Shown here: positions 45,949-55,689 of the stretch, piece by piece
Position numbering within the stretch: position 1 is the first letter of the stretch
How the letters are laid out: each line of letters opens with the position of its first letter
Assembly (NCBI GenBank): GCA_014529385.2
Contig: CM043955.1
Span: 147,661,140-147,725,139 of the forward strand
DNA length: 64,000 nucleotides
Reading direction: 5' to 3'
Source of the DNA: Adiantum capillus-veneris
Taxonomy: Eukaryota > Streptophyta > Polypodiopsida > Polypodiales > Pteridaceae
The notes under the pieces: generated by a model
Databases searched by the model: none
Seen by the model: the letters and a program-made list of their open reading frames with translations, nothing else
Told to the model about the DNA's origin: nothing
Translations under genes and position numbers: made by a program

Positions 45949-47480
45949 TTTGGCAACGTGTGTGTGACGGCTTCCCTGGAGACGGAAGCGACAGAGCTCA
46001 ACTATGGCGGTTTGAGCTCGGCGGCATTGGATACGGCTCGATAGTGTCAAATCTTAGCTTAGACATGTATATTCAGTTTGTGTAGAGCTTGTGTAGCAAG
46101 CCATTGCTGAATTTTGCAAAGAAAGAGCAGAAACAAGACGTGTTGTAGCTCGTTTTTGCTATTTTTGGCTCCCGAAACAGTGTTTTTTGCATATCTCCGC
46201 CACACAGAGTCGGATGGATATGATCCAAGAGTCTAGGTTGGGATTTTGGCACATTTTGGACATGATGGTGATGTCCATTTTTTGACATTTTGTGCTGAAT
46301 TATAGCAGGTATAATAGCAGCAAGTTTATGATGCGTTTTTGGGCCGAAACGGAGGTTTTCTCACACCCGGACTCGGATACATGTGATCCAGGAGTCTACC
46401 TTGAGGTTTTCGCACGTTTTGGCCATGCTGGTCATATCAGAATTTTGAAATTCTGAGAGCTAAATTTTTTGCAGCATCCTATCAACAATCTCGACATATC
46501 GAGGTTTTACTGTTTGACTCCTACAGTGTAGAGAGTGATGTGGCTTGCATCTTTGGCTATGTATGCACACTGTGGTGCTATTTGAGAGAGAATTCACCTT
46601 GTTTTTGCGTATGCAAGTGATACTTTGGGATGTGATTTTCGGATCGTTATTACACATCCAAATGCGTTTCCATGCGCATTGTTTGATTGTGTGGGACATT
46701 TCAGAGAGCTTTTTTTAGCACGGTTTTGCGCAGTTTCATGCTATGTATGCATTATGCGGATATAGTTTGAGCTAGCCATAGCTTGCAGGTAATAGGTTTA
46801 CAGGTTTGCAGTGTTTTTTGGATAGGCACACATCCATAGAGCTACTCGATCAGGAGTGAGCCAGTTTGCCAGGCTTTTGGCATTGCATGTAGACCATTTG
46901 TGGATTTTGCTACCAAGACAGTATCTATTGTCATGTGTATTTGATGAGATTTTTGATTTTTTGCTTAGTTTCCAGGGAAAACTTTGCTGGGATTTTCCCA
47001 AGATTTCTCGCCATGGTTTATGCGTATTTGCAATTTGCTCTCTAATGGTTTAGTGATCGAGTTGAATCCCACTCTTGCAGTTATCTGTAGTTTTTTGGCT
47101 TCGATTTGCGTTGAGTTTTGACTCATTTTGCAAGGGAAACTTTGTTCATTTTTCCCCGTCTTCTAGCCATAAAAGTTTGCAGTGTTATGCCATCTTGTAT
47201 AGTGGTTGATATATTCCCACTTTGACAGTGATCGAGTGTTTACTCTCACTTTTGACAAGTTTTGTCAATTTGGACACGGTTTGGTGTTCTTCTACCCACT
47301 CTCACAAGAGTGAGGAGAGGCTATTGCAGAGGCTAGTGAGCTTGACCATTTGCTCACCTTCTTTGCTTGAGACAGTGGTTTGATCTCGGGTTGGAGAGTT
47401 TTGTGATCTCGAGTATTGTTTGCCATATTTTTGGCATGGATATGAAGACACTTCAGGTTAGAGGTGGTTTTCACTCATGA
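45949..47480 (+). other. E9 long leader without ORF
   Basis: No gag is recognisable. The sequence is homologous, in inverse orientation, to the E10 leader (about 49720-51500). It includes blocks such as CTCGATCAGGAGTGAGCCAG and TTTCCAGGGAAAACTTTGC that recur in both elements. A leader of about 1.5 kb is unusual for a copia element. Confidence 0.6.
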
Positions 47481-47492
47481 TCGCGACTGACA

Positions 47493-47996
47493 TGTTGGCA
47501 TTGCGGCCACGATGGGCATATTAGGCGTTGTTGCTTCAGGCATATGAGGCAGCAGAAGAGGCAGATGCATGGTGCTACTATGAGGACAGATGCTAGAGAG
47601 TATACATGTGACGGGCATATCACTTTTGAGTCTAGCTTGCCTTTAGACTACTTTGTGCCTTGGGATAGCACATTGTCTACAAATTTTCTACTAGACGAGC
47701 ATGTAGTTTTTCATGTGACGCCACGTCGTGGTTTGTTTTTCTCTTTCTCTAGTCGGAGACTTGGTTGTGTGCAGCTTGTTGATGGTTCAGCATATGACAT
47801 AGAGGGTGTTGGAGATGTATGCATGTCTTTACCTAGGGGTGTATTGCTTACGCTACAAGATGTACGTTATGTACCAGGACCCAGTCAGAGTTTCATTTCA
47901 GTACCTCAGTTGCAGAGTAGTGGACATTGTGTACTGCTTGGAGAGAGGTCATTTCAGATTCATAGGGGATCACTGGTGATAGCCAAAGGTGCTAAG
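47493..47996 (+). pseudogene. E9 knuckle and protease
   Basis: A copia-type Gag end and protease. The knuckle CWHCGHDGHIRRCC fits CX2CX4HX4C. The protease line is NFLLDEHVVFHVTPRRGLFF, in which the catalytic DSG has become DEH, followed by GCVQLVDGSAYDIEGVGDV and LQDVRYVPGPSQSFISVPQL. The frame continues SFQIHRGSLVIAKGAK to 47996, where E10 begins. It resumes at 51875. The changed active site predicts an inactive enzyme. Confidence 0.78.
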
Positions 47997-48120
47997 TGTT
48001 GGGATAAAAGCGCTCCGTCTTTTGCCCGCCCGGACATCCAGTGTCTCACCGCCCGCCCACGTGTGTACATACCCTTATTCTTCATTACATATGAGAATAA
48101 GGAGCTCCTCACAAGACTTA
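47997..48120 (+). repeat. Inverted LTR fragment, left arm of foldback
   Basis: It begins TGTTGGGATAAAAG and matches, in inverse, the first part of the E10 3' LTR (48222-48343). The 101-base spacer is flanked by TCACAAGACTTA on both sides. It ends abruptly at 48120, where the minus LTR end (TGAGTGCAC on plus) starts. Confidence 0.84.
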
Positions 48121-48343
48121 TGAGTGCACGTGTACGCAGATGCGTCCATGCATGTGTAGTGCGGTGCGTGCGGGGAAGAGGAAAGAGCACAAGCCACTGT
48201 GGGTAGAGCAGCATCACAAGACTTAAGATGAGGAGCTTCTTATTCTCATATGTAATGAAGAATAAGGGTATGTACACACGTGGGCAGGTGGCCAAACGCT
48301 GGACGTCCGAGCGAGCAAAAGACTTAAAGACGATGCGCCAATA
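48121..48343 (-). repeat. 3' LTR of E10
   Basis: On the minus strand it begins TATTGGCGCATCG at 48343 and ends GTGCACTCA at 48121. It has the LTR hairpin at 48239-48266 but no long microsatellite, unlike the 5' LTR. Confidence 0.72.
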
Positions 48344-48424
48344 AGTGAGGCCTACTAGCTCAACTACTAATATGTACAAGAAACTAGGTGAGAGACTCTC
48401 TCAAGCTACACCCACTGGCTCACT

Positions 48425-49224
48425 CTATCGATCTACACGCAGTCGTATCGGCTTTGGTGATAGGTGAGAATGTGTACCCACGCTAGAGCCTGCATGTAAA
48501 TCCCGCAGACAACTTTGTATGGTCTGCAAAGCTCCACAAAGCATCATGCTAGTGTCAACCACCGTACGGCTGACAATCTCTGTTGCAAATGCTCCCACTG
48601 CAGCTGCTAGGTCGAGCCTCGACAGTAACAAGTTGAACATGAGACGCCTGAACGCTGACGAAATATGCGCAAGACTAGCTGTACTCACCTCCTCTGCACT
48701 ATCTGCAATCACTGCATCCTCAGGACTACCCATCGTGTATGGATGTGTCAACACCGACACTGGAGAAGCTACATCCCTCTTACCCATAAACAAAACTGTG
48801 CATCCTGGTGCCAACTCATCATCCTCTAACATGAGCATGTCAAAAAACTCCATATATGTCAGCTCTGTCTGTGTCTCTAGGGAGCATACCTGCTCTACCT
48901 CTGCCTGCAAAAGTCTGACAACACATGTTGTGTCTCACTAGAGCACTGTCGCTCTATATCTGTCTCTCCAGTGTCTACTAGCACGTCCTGCACAGCTAAA
49001 TGCTGTGTCTCCTGAGCATGATGGAGATCACTGGCAAAAAATACACGTCTCGTCTCTTGCTTAAAGCATTCTAGCAACAAAACCGAGACTACGTCGTCTC
49101 GAACCTCAGATACATGCATAGGATATACCAGGCAGGTGCTGGCTCTTCTGGCAATCACTAATGAACCGCAATGCATCTGGAAAGATTGCTCTCTAAGCAG
49201 TACCTGACAACCAAAAGCTACCAA
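48425..49224 (-). pseudogene. E10 downstream ORFs, function unknown
   Basis: Two minus-strand frames follow the protease. 48895-49224 starts with CQVLLREQSFQMHCGSLVIA, the copia pre-integrase segment, then LVYPMHVSEVRDDVV and ETRRVFFASDLHHAQ, which is matched by E9 at 51875-51970. 48425-48910 (161 codons) is acidic at first (EFFDMLMLEDDELAPG) and hydrophobic later (NLLLSRLDLAAAVGAFATE). No integrase, RT or RNase H motif is seen. This suggests a non-autonomous family with its own C-terminal sequence. Confidence 0.5.
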
Positions 49225-49245
49225 CTATCTGACTGAGATCAAGCT

Positions 49246-49710
49246 TTATCTCAACTGAGGAACGTAGCGCACATGTCGTAGCGTGTATGACGCACCACTG
49301 GGCAAAGACAAACAAACATCTCTTGCACCCTCTATGTCAAATGTCGAACCATCGGCCAAGTACACACATGCAAGTTTCCCACTAGAAAATGTGATAAACC
49401 ACTCATGACATGGTGTGACGTGGAAAACTGCATCGCTATCTAGTAACCACTGTGGAGAAAGTGTGCTAACCATAGACAAATCTGCAAGAGGTACACTGGA
49501 GGCAAGCGTGACATCACCGTCATTGTCATAGACTGCCACTGGAACTGTCTCTCTAACATCTGTCAAAGCTGTATCTGCATCTCGCATACATTTTTGATGT
49601 TGTCTCATACGTCTGAAACAACGGCGTCTAATGTGCCCTATGTGACTGCAACGCATGTATCGGCAAGAACGAGACCGCTGTCTCTCAATGTCACACATGT
49701 CTACTGTCAT
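49246..49710 (-). pseudogene. E10 knuckle and protease
   Basis: The minus frame carries a knuckle with a missing first Cys (YMRCSHIGHIRRRC) and a copia protease line LLDSDAVFHVTPCHEWFITF, where DSG is DSD. It goes on GKLACVYLADGSTFDIEGAR and RHVRYVP. It is 155 codons long and clearly homologous to the E9 frame at 47493-47996. Confidence 0.78.
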
Positions 49711-49745
49711 AAGTGAAAGTTAAAATGGCAACAGAGTGAGAAATT

Positions 49746-50325
49746 ACTCGACCACTATGCTAATCAATCATAAACCAACCAGTAGCTCAATAGTGAAAAT
49801 TGGTAACCTGCATGTTGTAGTCTCACGCTCGGAATATGCGTCGATGTGAGAACATGAGGCAAAATCAAAGGAAACCTGTAACCACTACGAGCATACTATA
49901 AATGAATGGCTAAGAGCCAAAGTATGGTGAGAAATCTGGGAAAATCTGACAAAATCTTCCTTGTAAACTGAGCAAAACCGCCAGTACAATCTCAACCATA
50001 AACCATGCCAAACTGGCAACAAAGTGGGAGGTAACTCGACCACTACACAATGCTCAAAAGCATGATCAATCGCATCAAATCTGACGCTAATATATGCCTA
50101 AAATCAACTCCACAATTTGCAAACTCTGCAAGCATAAACTGTGACAAATTGCTCAACTGAGCGTAAAGCGCATAACCATATACGTAAGTAGAGAACAAGC
50201 TAGCTCAAAACGCATCCCACAAGAGAAACTGTCTATAAAATATCTGCAAAAACCTGTAAAACCTGCTATGTACTGTGCCAAAACACTGCAGATAACTGCC
50301 AGAGTGGGAGTCAACTCGACCACTA
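49746..50325 (-). repeat. Leader repeats of E10, about 285-bp period
   Basis: ACTCGACCACTA recurs at 49746, 50034 and 50314 (spacing 288 and 280). Each copy sits in a broader similar segment that also contains a CTGGGAAAA-TC-GACA block. Related copies occur in the E9 leader in inverse orientation. Confidence 0.72.
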
Positions 50326-50739
50326 AACCATCAGAGAGCAAACTGTGAATACATGCGAACCATGGCAAGAATCTGGGAAAAATCCGACAGAGTTTCCCCT
50401 GGAAACTGAGTAAAAACTCAAAAAATATCACCAGATCACATGAAAACTAGACACAAAGTGTCTCAATAAATAGATCCACAAATGGTCTACATACGCTGCC
50501 AAAAGTCTGGCAAACTGGCTCACTCCTGACCGAGTGGCTCTATGGACGTGTACATGTTCAAAAACACAGTTAACCTACAAATCTGCTACATGCGAGCTAT
50601 CTCAACTCATGCTGTATTCAGATATGCATACATAGCATGAAACTGCACCAAACTGTACAAAAAATTGCTCTCTAGCGTTCCACACAAGCTACTCGCAACC
50701 TGTAAGCAAAACCGTTGAAGAACTGGCAACTACTACCTC

Positions 50740-51500
50740 ATCGATCGATAAACACGTCGATCGAAAAACCTGTCAAGAGTTGTGTGCACTCAAGGGAGAA
50801 ATCCACTCTGGAATGGTCCGTCAGAGCCGTTTCTGTCGGTATGTGCCGTCGAAGCCGAAACTGGAGATGACCGTCGAAGTCGTAAAGCCGGGGATGGCCA
50901 TCAGAGCCGTCTTCCGTTGCCAGGCGGAAGTCCCAATGCTATGGCCGCCTATGCTCGAAGTCGGTGTCGAGTCGTAGAGCTCGAGTCGAATCGGTGTCGA
51001 AAACCGATGCCAATGCAGAGCAGCAAATCGGTGATGTCGGTGTCGTCTCCCACCGCCGGACGGGAGTCGCTAGCCGAATAGCCGTAGACGATGCTAGAAG
51101 ACCGAACTGGGGTCAATGCCGGATAACGTCGGGCTTACTCATCGGCACGTAGCCAGTGTGTTCTCACACGGTTCGCTTTCTTTCAATCTCCTCTCACTCT
51201 CCAAGCAGTTGTGCACCAAAATGTCTTGAAAAACATAGTCTCTGTGTTTTGGATTTTCGACCCACCTGCACTCCGAATCAGAAAACAATTTCTTCTATAA
51301 AGCTGTAGATCTTGAAGAGACATACGTTTTGATAAAAAAAGGTTTTGAAATCGGAGCTTCCTAGCTCAAGTTATGGCCAAAATACTGAACAGTTGTCAAG
51401 CTGAGCGACCTGCTTCTCAGTGTCCCTAGCTCACAGAAAGCTTGATCTCTCTCTCCCCTTTTTTCCTGGTGAAGTGTAAGCCCCTATTACCTTGATCTCT
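50740..51500. other. E10 leader, GC-richer segment, no gene
   Basis: 50800-51160 is GC-rich with many CG dinucleotides compared with its surroundings. Short frames are open on both strands but no motif is recognised. Confidence 0.4.
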
Positions 51501-51601
51501 GAGATCTACTTGCCGAATCTGTGTCGAACCGCCTCCAATTCGACGCTGCCAAGCACCGAACTCCGTCGCCACCGAGAGATTGTTGTTGCCGCCTAGCCAT
51601 A

Positions 51602-51613
51602 GCTCTAATACCA
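51602..51613 (-). promoter_or_regulatory. Primer-binding site of E10 (variant)
   Basis: The minus strand reads TGGTATTAGAGC, one C-to-T change from the initiator-Met site of E9. The same variant is used by E11. Confidence 0.82.
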
Positions 51614-51615
51614 GT

Positions 51616-51656
51616 TGAAGGTGCCGCGAGAAGCGTGTACGAGTGCAAATGCGAGA

Positions 51657-51723
<67 letters not shown>

Positions 51724-51869
51724 CCTACTATTGGGTGGAGCGCACAGCAACGTTATCTTGTTGCATCTCCTTATTCTCTTTGTATTAAAGAATAAGTGTA
51801 TATGTGGTTAAGTTAGTAGATGGGTTAGTAGTAAGTGGGATGTCCGACCAGTTGGCCTGAATCCCAATA
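51616..51869 (-). repeat. 5' LTR of E10
   Basis: On the minus strand it starts TATTGGGATTCAGG at 51869 and ends CACCTTCA at 51616. It contains the LTR hairpin (51770-51796) and a (GA)n array (51661-51721). Confidence 0.76.
51661..51721. repeat. (GA)n microsatellite in E10 LTR
   Basis: About 30 GA repeats in the R-U5 part of the LTR; the E9 LTR has the complementary array at the same place. Confidence 0.98.
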
Positions 51870-51874
51870 CTAGG

Positions 51875-52344
51875 AGTGGTCTGGTATACCCGTTGCATAT
51901 TTTTGACACACGAGATGGTGTAGTCTTTGTGTATTTGCAGCCATGTTTGGAGCGAGAGACTAGGCGTGTTTCTTTGTAGATGTGCTGCATGGAGAGCAAG
52001 TTGTGCATTTGTCTTATCGTGACGTTCACGCAAACAGTGGTATTTCTGGGGATGCATAGCTTTATCAGTCATTAGTTGAGGTGACATTAGTTGAGCCAGA
52101 GACCGATGCATTGTTCTATGATACGTCTGATACGTTTGAGGGCAACAGTGTCCTTCAAACAGCTGTGTGTGATTGCAGTGGTGCTGATTTTTTGGTTTTG
52201 CAATCATTCTCAACAGATATGTCTTTGCCAGACGATGCTGACATGGTTATGCATAGTCAGGTGGTTCTTAATGAGGATGCATATGGCACGAAGGTTGCTG
52301 ACAGGGATAGGTTGACACACATACTGCATGTTTCGTCGGCTTAG
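51875..52344 (+). pseudogene. E9 downstream ORF, resumed after E10
   Basis: Directly after E10 the plus strand reads SGLVYPLHIFDTRDGVVFVY and LERETRRVSL, matching the E10 frame (LVYPMHVSEVRDDVV, ETRRVFF) and completing the E9 sequence that stops at 47996. After a stop, a frame at 52081-52344 (87 codons, LVEPETDALFYDTSDTFEG, HILHVSSA) may correspond weakly to the second E10 frame. No known domain. Confidence 0.55.
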
Positions 52345-52470
52345 GTTATAGACACTCAATTTGCAATCTTCATCACCTCAAGGCTCGGCCTAAGCTTGAG
52401 GTTGTTTTGTAATTTTGTTGCTCTTGTTAATACAATTCACTCACAAATTGTGAGTTTTGCAAAAAAAACA
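52345..52470 (+). other. LINE 3' end (probably of L1)
   Basis: A stem-loop (52376-52401, CCTCAAG...CTTGAGG) is followed by a near-palindrome ACTCACAAATTGTGAGT (52439-52455) and an A-rich tail (52461-52470). The same two elements occur at the 3' ends of L2 and L3. It probably belongs to L1, whose body ends at 45650 before E9. Confidence 0.65.
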
Positions 52471-52495
52471 AAGAGGGGAGGGGAGGGGGTTTAAA

Positions 52496-52915
52496 TTTTG
52501 GGTGCATCTTTGGACCATTGGATAAAGCTTGCGGATTAGCGCCACATGGAAAGCTAATGATAATATAAAAAATTAATTATTATCTCTTTAGGCTCTTGTA
52601 AAAGGGCATCGACATTTGTGTGCCTCACTCTTTAGAGAGAGACATTGAGTATTGTATTAAACACAATCTTTCTCATCCTCTTTCACTTTGGCTTCTTTTT
52701 GGACTACATAAGTAGTCCTTAGTAAAGGGTGGATTTTTTGGTGCAAATCTGGATCATTGAAAAATGTTTGTCGATTAATGCCACATGGCAAATTAATGAT
52801 AATAAACTTTATTTAAATTATTTCTTTTGAGCACTTGTGAGAGAGTGTTGACATTTGTGTACTTCTTTTTAAAGAGGGGCATTGAGTATTGTGTCAAACA
52901 TTATTTTCTATGTTT
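52496..52915. repeat. Diverged direct repeat, about 240-bp period
   Basis: Units at about 52496-52680 and 52736-52915 share GTGCA-ATCT-GGA-CATTG, GCCACATGG and ACATTTGTGT plus CATTGAGTATTGT. Confidence 0.78.
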
Positions 52916-52939
52916 TTATAATATATTATAAACTAAATA

Positions 52940-53350
52940 GTTGATTGTTGTCAGACTAAAAAAAGGTAATATTTTAAACATAATATTTTATTGTGATACC
53001 AAATGTTTTCCAATACTAGTGTCACTTTCTATTCTTTCCTCTCACCAAAAAAATATATATATATCAAACTCTTTTCAATAGCTTTATGTAGGCCATAGTG
53101 AATTTTCACGTTGTTTCAATTTCTTACAATGCTTCCGGGTGTCTTTCAATCGTTATTGTTATGCTTTTGAGATATAATGTATTCTAAACAATTCATTGTT
53201 ACATCTTTTCCCAAAAACATAATATTTTATTGTGATACCCATGTTTTAAAATATTACTATCACTTTCTATTTTTCTCTCACGTAGAGAAGCCTCTCGTTA
53301 TAAAATTCTTCTCAATAGCGTTATAGTGAATTTTCACCTTGTTGTTTTTC
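52940..53350. repeat. Second diverged direct repeat
   Basis: Units at about 52940-53120 and 53175-53345 share CATAATATTTTATTGTGATA, CACTTTCTATT and ATAGTGAATTTTCACSTTGTT (S = C or G). No coding signal. Confidence 0.78.
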
Positions 53351-53410
53351 GATCGGTCTCTTTATTTCACATCTTTAAAGTTTATAGGCCTGGAATTCCC
53401 TTTCATTTTA

Positions 53411-53505
53411 ATAGTTTATACGTTTTGCCAAGGCTTTATGTAGGGAAATGATGCCTTTCATTATAATATTTTATACGTTTTGCCAAGACTTTATGTAGGG
53501 GACTG
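53411..53505. repeat. Short direct repeat, about 59-bp period
   Basis: TTTATACGTTTTGCCAAGRC (R = G or A) followed by TTTATGTAGGG occurs twice, the second time just before the rRNA fragment. Confidence 0.85.
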
Positions 53506-53528
53506 GGGCAATGAGCCATCAAATATTA

Positions 53529-53855
53529 GAAGAACTAGAATTCTAACCTTGTCTCAAGAACTACGGACCAAGAGACACTCCCAAGTAGATAGTTTCTATG
53601 GAACGTATAAGAGTAATGGAAGAGTTCAAAGGTTTCCTCAGATTGGATGGAAATCAACCTCCAACTGCAAAGGGGCGGAAGGGAGCTTGATTGGGAGACC
53701 TACCAATCGAGCAGGGACAAAAGTCAGCCTTAGTAATCCACTGGCAATTGCAAGTGGAAGGGCTATTGCTCAACGGATAAAGATATCATGCTGATCTTTC
53801 CCAAAATTTTATATCAATGGGAAGGTTTGGCACCTCGATGACGGATCTTCACCAC
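53529..53855 (+). rRNA. Plastid 23S rRNA fragment in nuclear DNA (decayed)
   Basis: The segment follows the domain V region of plant plastid 23S rRNA as I remember it: AACTAGAATTCTAACCTTGT, AGTTTCTATGG, TTCAAAGGTTTCCTC, AAGGGAGCTTGA, CGAGCAGGGAC, GCTCAACGGATAAA, GCTGATCTT and GGGAAGGTTTGGCACCTCGA. Most differences are G-to-A or C-to-T, and a 12-base or so deletion removes part of the segment before GCTGATC. It is a nuclear integrant, not a working rRNA gene. The frame across it (53480-53794) is not a protein. Confidence 0.82.
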
Positions 53856-53935
53856 AATATTCGCCTGTTATCCCCTCTCATTATAGGAACTCTTTGTAGA
53901 TTCTCTACTAGGGTCACTTGCCTTTAAAATTTACC

Positions 53936-54015
53936 ATGCAAGTACCACCTTGAATCGAGCTCATGATCTTGCGCTCACAAAGAGCACCATGGGTGCTTGC
54001 CTAATGCTCTATGAA
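53936..54015 (-). other. tRNA-like or SINE-like segment (tentative)
   Basis: The minus strand has TAGAGCATTAGGC, AGCACCCATGGTGCT and GAGCTCGATTC spaced like the D arm, anticodon arm and T arm (B box) of a tRNA. The acceptor stem does not close, so a tRNA gene is not supported; a tRNA-derived SINE remnant is possible. Confidence 0.25.
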
Positions 54016-54270
54016 GCCACATCAAAAAAAGTAGCTTCCTCTCCTTTCTCCCCTCATGCGAGCCATTCTGTCATCTTATATGCATGGTCGTTAGCTACCT
54101 TGACATGTCTCCCTAGCTCGCCTCACATAACATGAGCCAATTCCTCCCACGCCTCGCTTGACATTATCTCTTCATTGTTGCTTTTCTAACAAGGTGAAGA
54201 TCACTTAAGCATGTCAAAATATGTAATCCTCTCAAAAAGAGTCTCTTATCTTAATTTTCTTTTTTGTAAA

Positions 54271-55333
54271 ACTCAAAATTGTGAGTGATTGTATTATAAA
54301 GTCACCAATAGATATACAAATCATCCTCAAGCTCAGGCCGAGCCTTGAGGGACGGGCTTAGTTACAAGTACCTAGTAGCTAACTACGGCACAGGGCATGA
54401 TAGGATGGCGAGGGTTTCCCTAAGACAATCCTCCGAGCTAACTACGGCACAGGGCATGATAGGATGCGAGGGTTTCCCTAAGACAATCCTCCGAGCTATA
54501 CCTTTTACTTACCACATATATTATCTCCTTGGTTTCTTGTACAATATCTGGGAAGGTAGCCACAGACAGGTCGCTATCGAAGACACGACAGTTCCTGGCC
54601 TTCTAGATATTACTAAAGAAACAGTATTTGACCATTTGAGTACAAATTAGCAATGCAAAACTTCAAAACTGTTTGCCACCAAGGCACAAATCCCTCTTGA
54701 AAAACCCTATCTTCCACATCCTTTGTATCCATTTGCAAGGCCTCTAATAGCCGAGCATTCCATGAAAAGGTGGCCAAGGTCTTCGCTAGCCAATCTGCAC
54801 CCTGAACATCTTATGTTCTTTGTGACCTCTACCCATCGAGCCTCTGACCATTGTTTCTTTCACTGCTTTTTAAAGGGGCGAACCAATCAGCCCCATGAAT
54901 TAACATTTGGTAAATGCCCTTGGTATGGGGTTTAGAGAATCGGCTACTCATGGGCCATTTCCAAGCTTTCCACTCAAAAGTAGATTCACAGATGGGCATG
55001 AGAACATGGTCCATGCCTTCTACAAACCTTGGTCATGATAGCCCAAGATTGGTCTTGATTTGCGATTGATACCACAAAGTTAGCACACAGGGTCTCCACA
55101 TGAACAACACGGTTGAGAATTCCAAGGCCACCTTGGACCAAAGATCGAGCAATACCTTCCCACTTTTTCCATTGCCACAATGCAGAGGCTTTATTGTTGT
55201 TCCTCCATAAGAATCTTTTAACTGGTTTTAAAAACTTCTTCCAACTACATTTGGCTATTTTGAGGAGCGGACTGGTGAAGACAATATAAGGAAGCATAAA
55301 TGAATTGATCACTTTGACCAGACTCTCGAACAC
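54271..55333 (-). pseudogene. L2: LINE 3' region, minus strand
   Basis: A second copy of the L1-like family. 54986-55333 is open: VINSFMLPYIVFTSPLLKIA, KCSWKKFLKPVKRFLWRNNN, QWKKWEGIARSLVQGGLGIL. 54829-55014 continues FEWKAWKWPMSSRFSKPHTK, and the zf-RVT-like end follows with stops. The 3' end has the stem-loop at 54325-54350, the palindrome ACTCAAAATTGTGAGT at 54271-54286 and an A-rich tail on the minus strand. It is 5'-truncated, as usual for LINEs. A 59-bp tandem duplication lies in its 3' part. Confidence 0.82.
54377..54493. repeat. 59-bp tandem duplication in L2
   Basis: 54377-54435 and 54436-54493 are identical except for one deleted base. The unit starts AGCTAACTACGGCACAGG. Confidence 0.93.
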
Positions 55334-55689
55334 TTGAACAATTTTTTTTTGTTTGGAGAGATTATTTTAATAAGAACCAACCATTATATTAGTACCATGA
55401 TCAATTCGAGCCATGGCCACATACATTCCAATGGAAACTAATAAACAAAAGAAACCCCAACTCCGCATCCCTCAAATTTTAATAGACCTTGTGGTAAGAG
55501 TTACCCAATTCCACTCGTCAGGGAACATCTTGAACATTTTATATCTAAGTAAAGCGAGAAGAAATTAAATGCTCTGACTGAACTTTGGAAAGAGTATAAA
55601 GTTACCAAGACTTGCTTAAATTTTTCAATTTCCTATTTGGAGAAGATAATGTATTTCAGTCACAATTGTGAGTTTTGTTAGGAAAAAAA
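55334..55689. other. Between LINE copies
   Basis: No gene. A T-run starts the segment, and at about 55657-55690 CAGTCACAATTGTGAGTTTT followed by an A-run looks like a plus-strand LINE tail facing the L3 tail. Confidence 0.45.

Larger units (their letters stand above)
47997..51869 (-). mobile_element. E10: composite copia-like insertion
   Basis: A minus-strand relative of E9 lies at 48121-51869 (5' LTR 51616-51869, primer site 51602-51613, interior, 3' LTR 48121-48343). Fused to its lower end is a 124-bp piece of LTR in the opposite orientation (47997-48120). The whole block is bounded by TGTTGGGAT on the left and ATCCCAATA on the right, with CTAAG and CTAGG just outside. The E9 frame is continuous across it, so it behaved as one insertion. 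Confidence 0.8.

Noticed and set aside
50782..51152. GC-rich open frames in the E10 leader
   Set aside because: Frames are open on several phases and overlap without motif; GC-rich sequence alone explains the lack of stops.
53480..53794. 104-codon frame
   Set aside because: The sequence under it is plastid 23S rRNA-like, so the frame is incidental.
53936..54015. Functional tRNA gene
   Set aside because: The acceptor stem does not pair and the anticodon arm is irregular; kept only as a weak SINE-like observation.
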